In this document: piece after piece, positions 62,917 to 64,000 of the stretch
Position numbering within the stretch: position 1 is the stretch's first letter
Layout of the letters: the number at the start of each line of letters is the position of its first letter
Program-made: the position numbers and the translations under genes
Notes under the pieces: model-generated
Told to the model about the DNA's origin: nothing
What the model saw: only the letters and a program-made list of their open reading frames with translations
The model's database searches: none
Assembly (NCBI GenBank): GCA_018907035.1
Contig: JACCIC010000038.1
Location: 3,347,001-3,411,000, forward strand
Direction of reading: 5' to 3'
DNA: 64,000 nucleotides
Source: Sycobia sp. Sy_11
Taxonomy: Eukaryota; Arthropoda; Insecta; Hymenoptera; Epichrysomallidae

Positions 62917-63150
62917 TTACTTCGGTCCATTTATTTTTGAAAATGCTGCACTTGTTCCAAACGTATGTAGAGCTGAGCGGAAGCTGAGAGATTCAGCATA
63001 TTTTCGAAAATTTTCTTTTTTATTTAATTTGAAAATTTTTTTGGCACTAGCGGCATTTTTTTTATAATCGATTAAATCTGCCAATTCTAGAGAAAATTGC
63101 CACTTTTTAAAGAAGACTCTGCGTAATCTTTTGGCTCGATCGCACTCCAA
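62917..63150 (-). pseudogene. Linker between endonuclease and reverse transcriptase
   Basis: An open stretch beginning MECDRAKRLRRVFFKKW corresponds to the conserved W-x-x-EC-x-x-A-x-x-x-R segment found between endonuclease and RT in LINE-type ORF2 proteins. It is rich in Lys and Arg, ending with an FGTSAAFSKING segment. It sits in the expected place, directly after the endonuclease and about 70 bases before the first RT block. Stops on both sides separate it from its neighbours. Confidence 0.8.
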
Positions 63151-63156
63151 ATCCCA

Positions 63157-64000
63157 TCAATAAACCGGGTTCTTACTTTTTGAAGGATAAGTTTTATTGG
63201 AGGACGTTTTGGCCCCACTAGAAAAATTTACAGTATCTATAATACGATCTATAAAAAATTTGTATTTTTCGCACGGGCTGAGCTGTTCATATTCATATGT
63301 GAGTAATAAGTGTTGATAAGAATTTATTTTAGCTGTAAATTTTTCCCAATCCGTTCTTTTGTTTTTGATTTTAAACGTTTTCTTTATAAATGTATATTTG
63401 ACTAAGTTAGTCTTTACGAAAACCGGAGTATGGTCGAAGTCCCAGATTTCGTCAAGAATACTTATCTCTGTAAGGTTAAAAATATTCGACGAGGTAAACA
63501 TAAGATCAATGTTTGACTTACTGTTTCTGTGAAAATCAAAATGCGTAGTAGAATTAGCATTAAGTAGCATCATATGGTCGAGTTCTGAGACGCAATTCTC
63601 AAGTATAAGCCCATTTGTGTCAGTATAACGACAATTCCAATTTTTGTTGTGCGCGTGAAAATCGCCAACAAATAAAGTGTTTGCGTCTATTTTGACATTA
63701 GATAAAACAGCATTTTAATCTCCTTGATCAGTGTAGAGCCTGGAGTTCGATAACATGCTATAATATTGACAGGCCGGCTAATGTTTACAAATCTACCGAA
63801 AATTTCTAGACTTTCCGTTGGCGAGGTCATGTTGTTGAGAACGGCAAAACCGAGCTGCTTCCGAATAATGAATATTATACCTCCTCCTCGAGAATGTATT
63901 CTGTCCCTTCTGATTATGATAAATCCGGAAAATTGTACATTTATTTCAGGCTTTAGCCATGTTTCTACGCAGATGAGAATGTCGATGCCGAGAAGAATTT
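63157..64000 (-). pseudogene. Retrotransposon endonuclease domain, partial and frameshifted
   Basis: This is the AP-like endonuclease that would nick the target DNA for target-primed reverse transcription. The first visible part reads ICVETWLKP and then RRDRIHSRGGG, matching the family's ETWL and R-D-R...GGG blocks. After a frameshift around 63690-63720 the next frame reads VGDFHAHN, the family's GDFNAH motif. Further on come SNIDLMF and WDFDHTPVF, matching the S-x-x-D-L and S/D-D-H-x-P motifs near the domain end. The key His of DHxP is present. The N-terminus, including the first catalytic Asn/Glu blocks, is outside the window. The frameshift and a stop at 63687-63689 make it a pseudogene. 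Homology is clear from motif order and spacing. Confidence 0.92.

Larger units (their letters stand above)
60500..64000 (-). mobile_element. Decayed I-clade-like non-LTR retrotransposon, 5' end beyond window
   Basis: Reading the minus strand from the right edge gives, in order, an AP-type endonuclease, a linker, a reverse transcriptase, an RNase H-like domain and a C-terminal Cys-His knuckle. That order, with RNase H after RT, is typical of the I clade of LINE-type elements. The reading frame is broken many times, by stops at 63687-63689, 62349-62351 and 61662-61664 and by frameshifts between the blocks, so no full protein is encoded. ORF1 and part of the endonuclease lie beyond the window. 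The 3' boundary is placed near 60500 because homology to a separate repeat ends there. No clear poly(A) or short tandem tail is visible at that end. Clade assignment is by motif order only; Loa- or Outcast-like elements also carry RNase H and cannot be excluded. Confidence 0.93.

Noticed and set aside
1..64000. tRNA, 5S rRNA, snRNA or common insect microRNAs
   Set aside because: Scanning by eye for GGTTCGA-type B boxes and well-known mature microRNA sequences gave no convincing match. A covariance-model search would be decisive.
1..64000. CRISPR arrays, prokaryotic operons or bacterial contamination
   Set aside because: There are no spaced direct repeats, no Shine-Dalgarno-led gene runs, and the composition and retrotransposons are eukaryotic.

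Overview
This is eukaryotic, non-coding-rich DNA, most like an insect and probably a hymenopteran (ant, wasp or bee). That assignment is inference. It rests on a mosaic of very AT-rich stretches and short CpG-rich islands, many long (GA)n, (AT)n and (CA)n microsatellites, and insect-type non-LTR retrotransposon remnants. I found no host protein-coding exon, tRNA, rRNA or microRNA that I can support. The long open frames in the window are mostly low-complexity translations of GC-rich or (GA)n/(CT)n DNA, and many lack an ATG start.

Layout. From 1 to about 37.5 kb the window alternates between GC/CpG-rich islands and AT-rich DNA. The main islands are near 0.1-0.95, 5.4-6.37, 7.4-7.7, 8.5-9.8, 11.0-11.8, 12.2-13.3, 14.2-15.5, 16.6-17.2, 22.1-23.95, 25.2-26.0, 26.9-27.9, 29.3-30.3, 31.7-32.3, 32.8-33.5 and 35.0-35.9 kb. 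Several carry TTTATTGG or GCCATAAA-type words beside GAGA tracts, as in developmental regulatory DNA. The most prominent is the roughly 1.8-kb island at 22.1-23.95 kb. Further islands lie at 42.9-47.5, 55.9-57.8 and 59.2-59.98 kb.

From 37.5 kb onward the window is increasingly made of mobile-element debris. There are two related fold-back (palindromic) elements at 37.5 and 39.1 kb, a probable solo LTR at 41.9 kb, and a terminal-inverted-repeat (TIR) element at 47.6-48.8 kb. An orphan C-terminus of an R1-like retrotransposon lies at 50.5 kb and a degenerate copia-like LTR at 52.0-52.66 kb. A MITE-like TIR element occupies 53.1-54.1 kb, and one end of a second copy lies inverted at 60.17-60.5 kb.

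That second copy stops where a large decayed non-LTR retrotransposon begins. This element is on the minus strand, fills 60.5 kb to the right edge and continues beyond it. Its order is endonuclease, reverse transcriptase, RNase H and C-terminal zinc knuckle, as in the I clade. Frameshifts, an in-frame stop in RT motif A and a VAED sequence in place of YADD show it is dead. The layout suggests the retrotransposon inserted into the MITE copy. A weaker LTR-like block lies at 2.1-2.33 kb. Overall the window reads as an intergenic or intronic regulatory landscape on the left and a transposon graveyard on the right.
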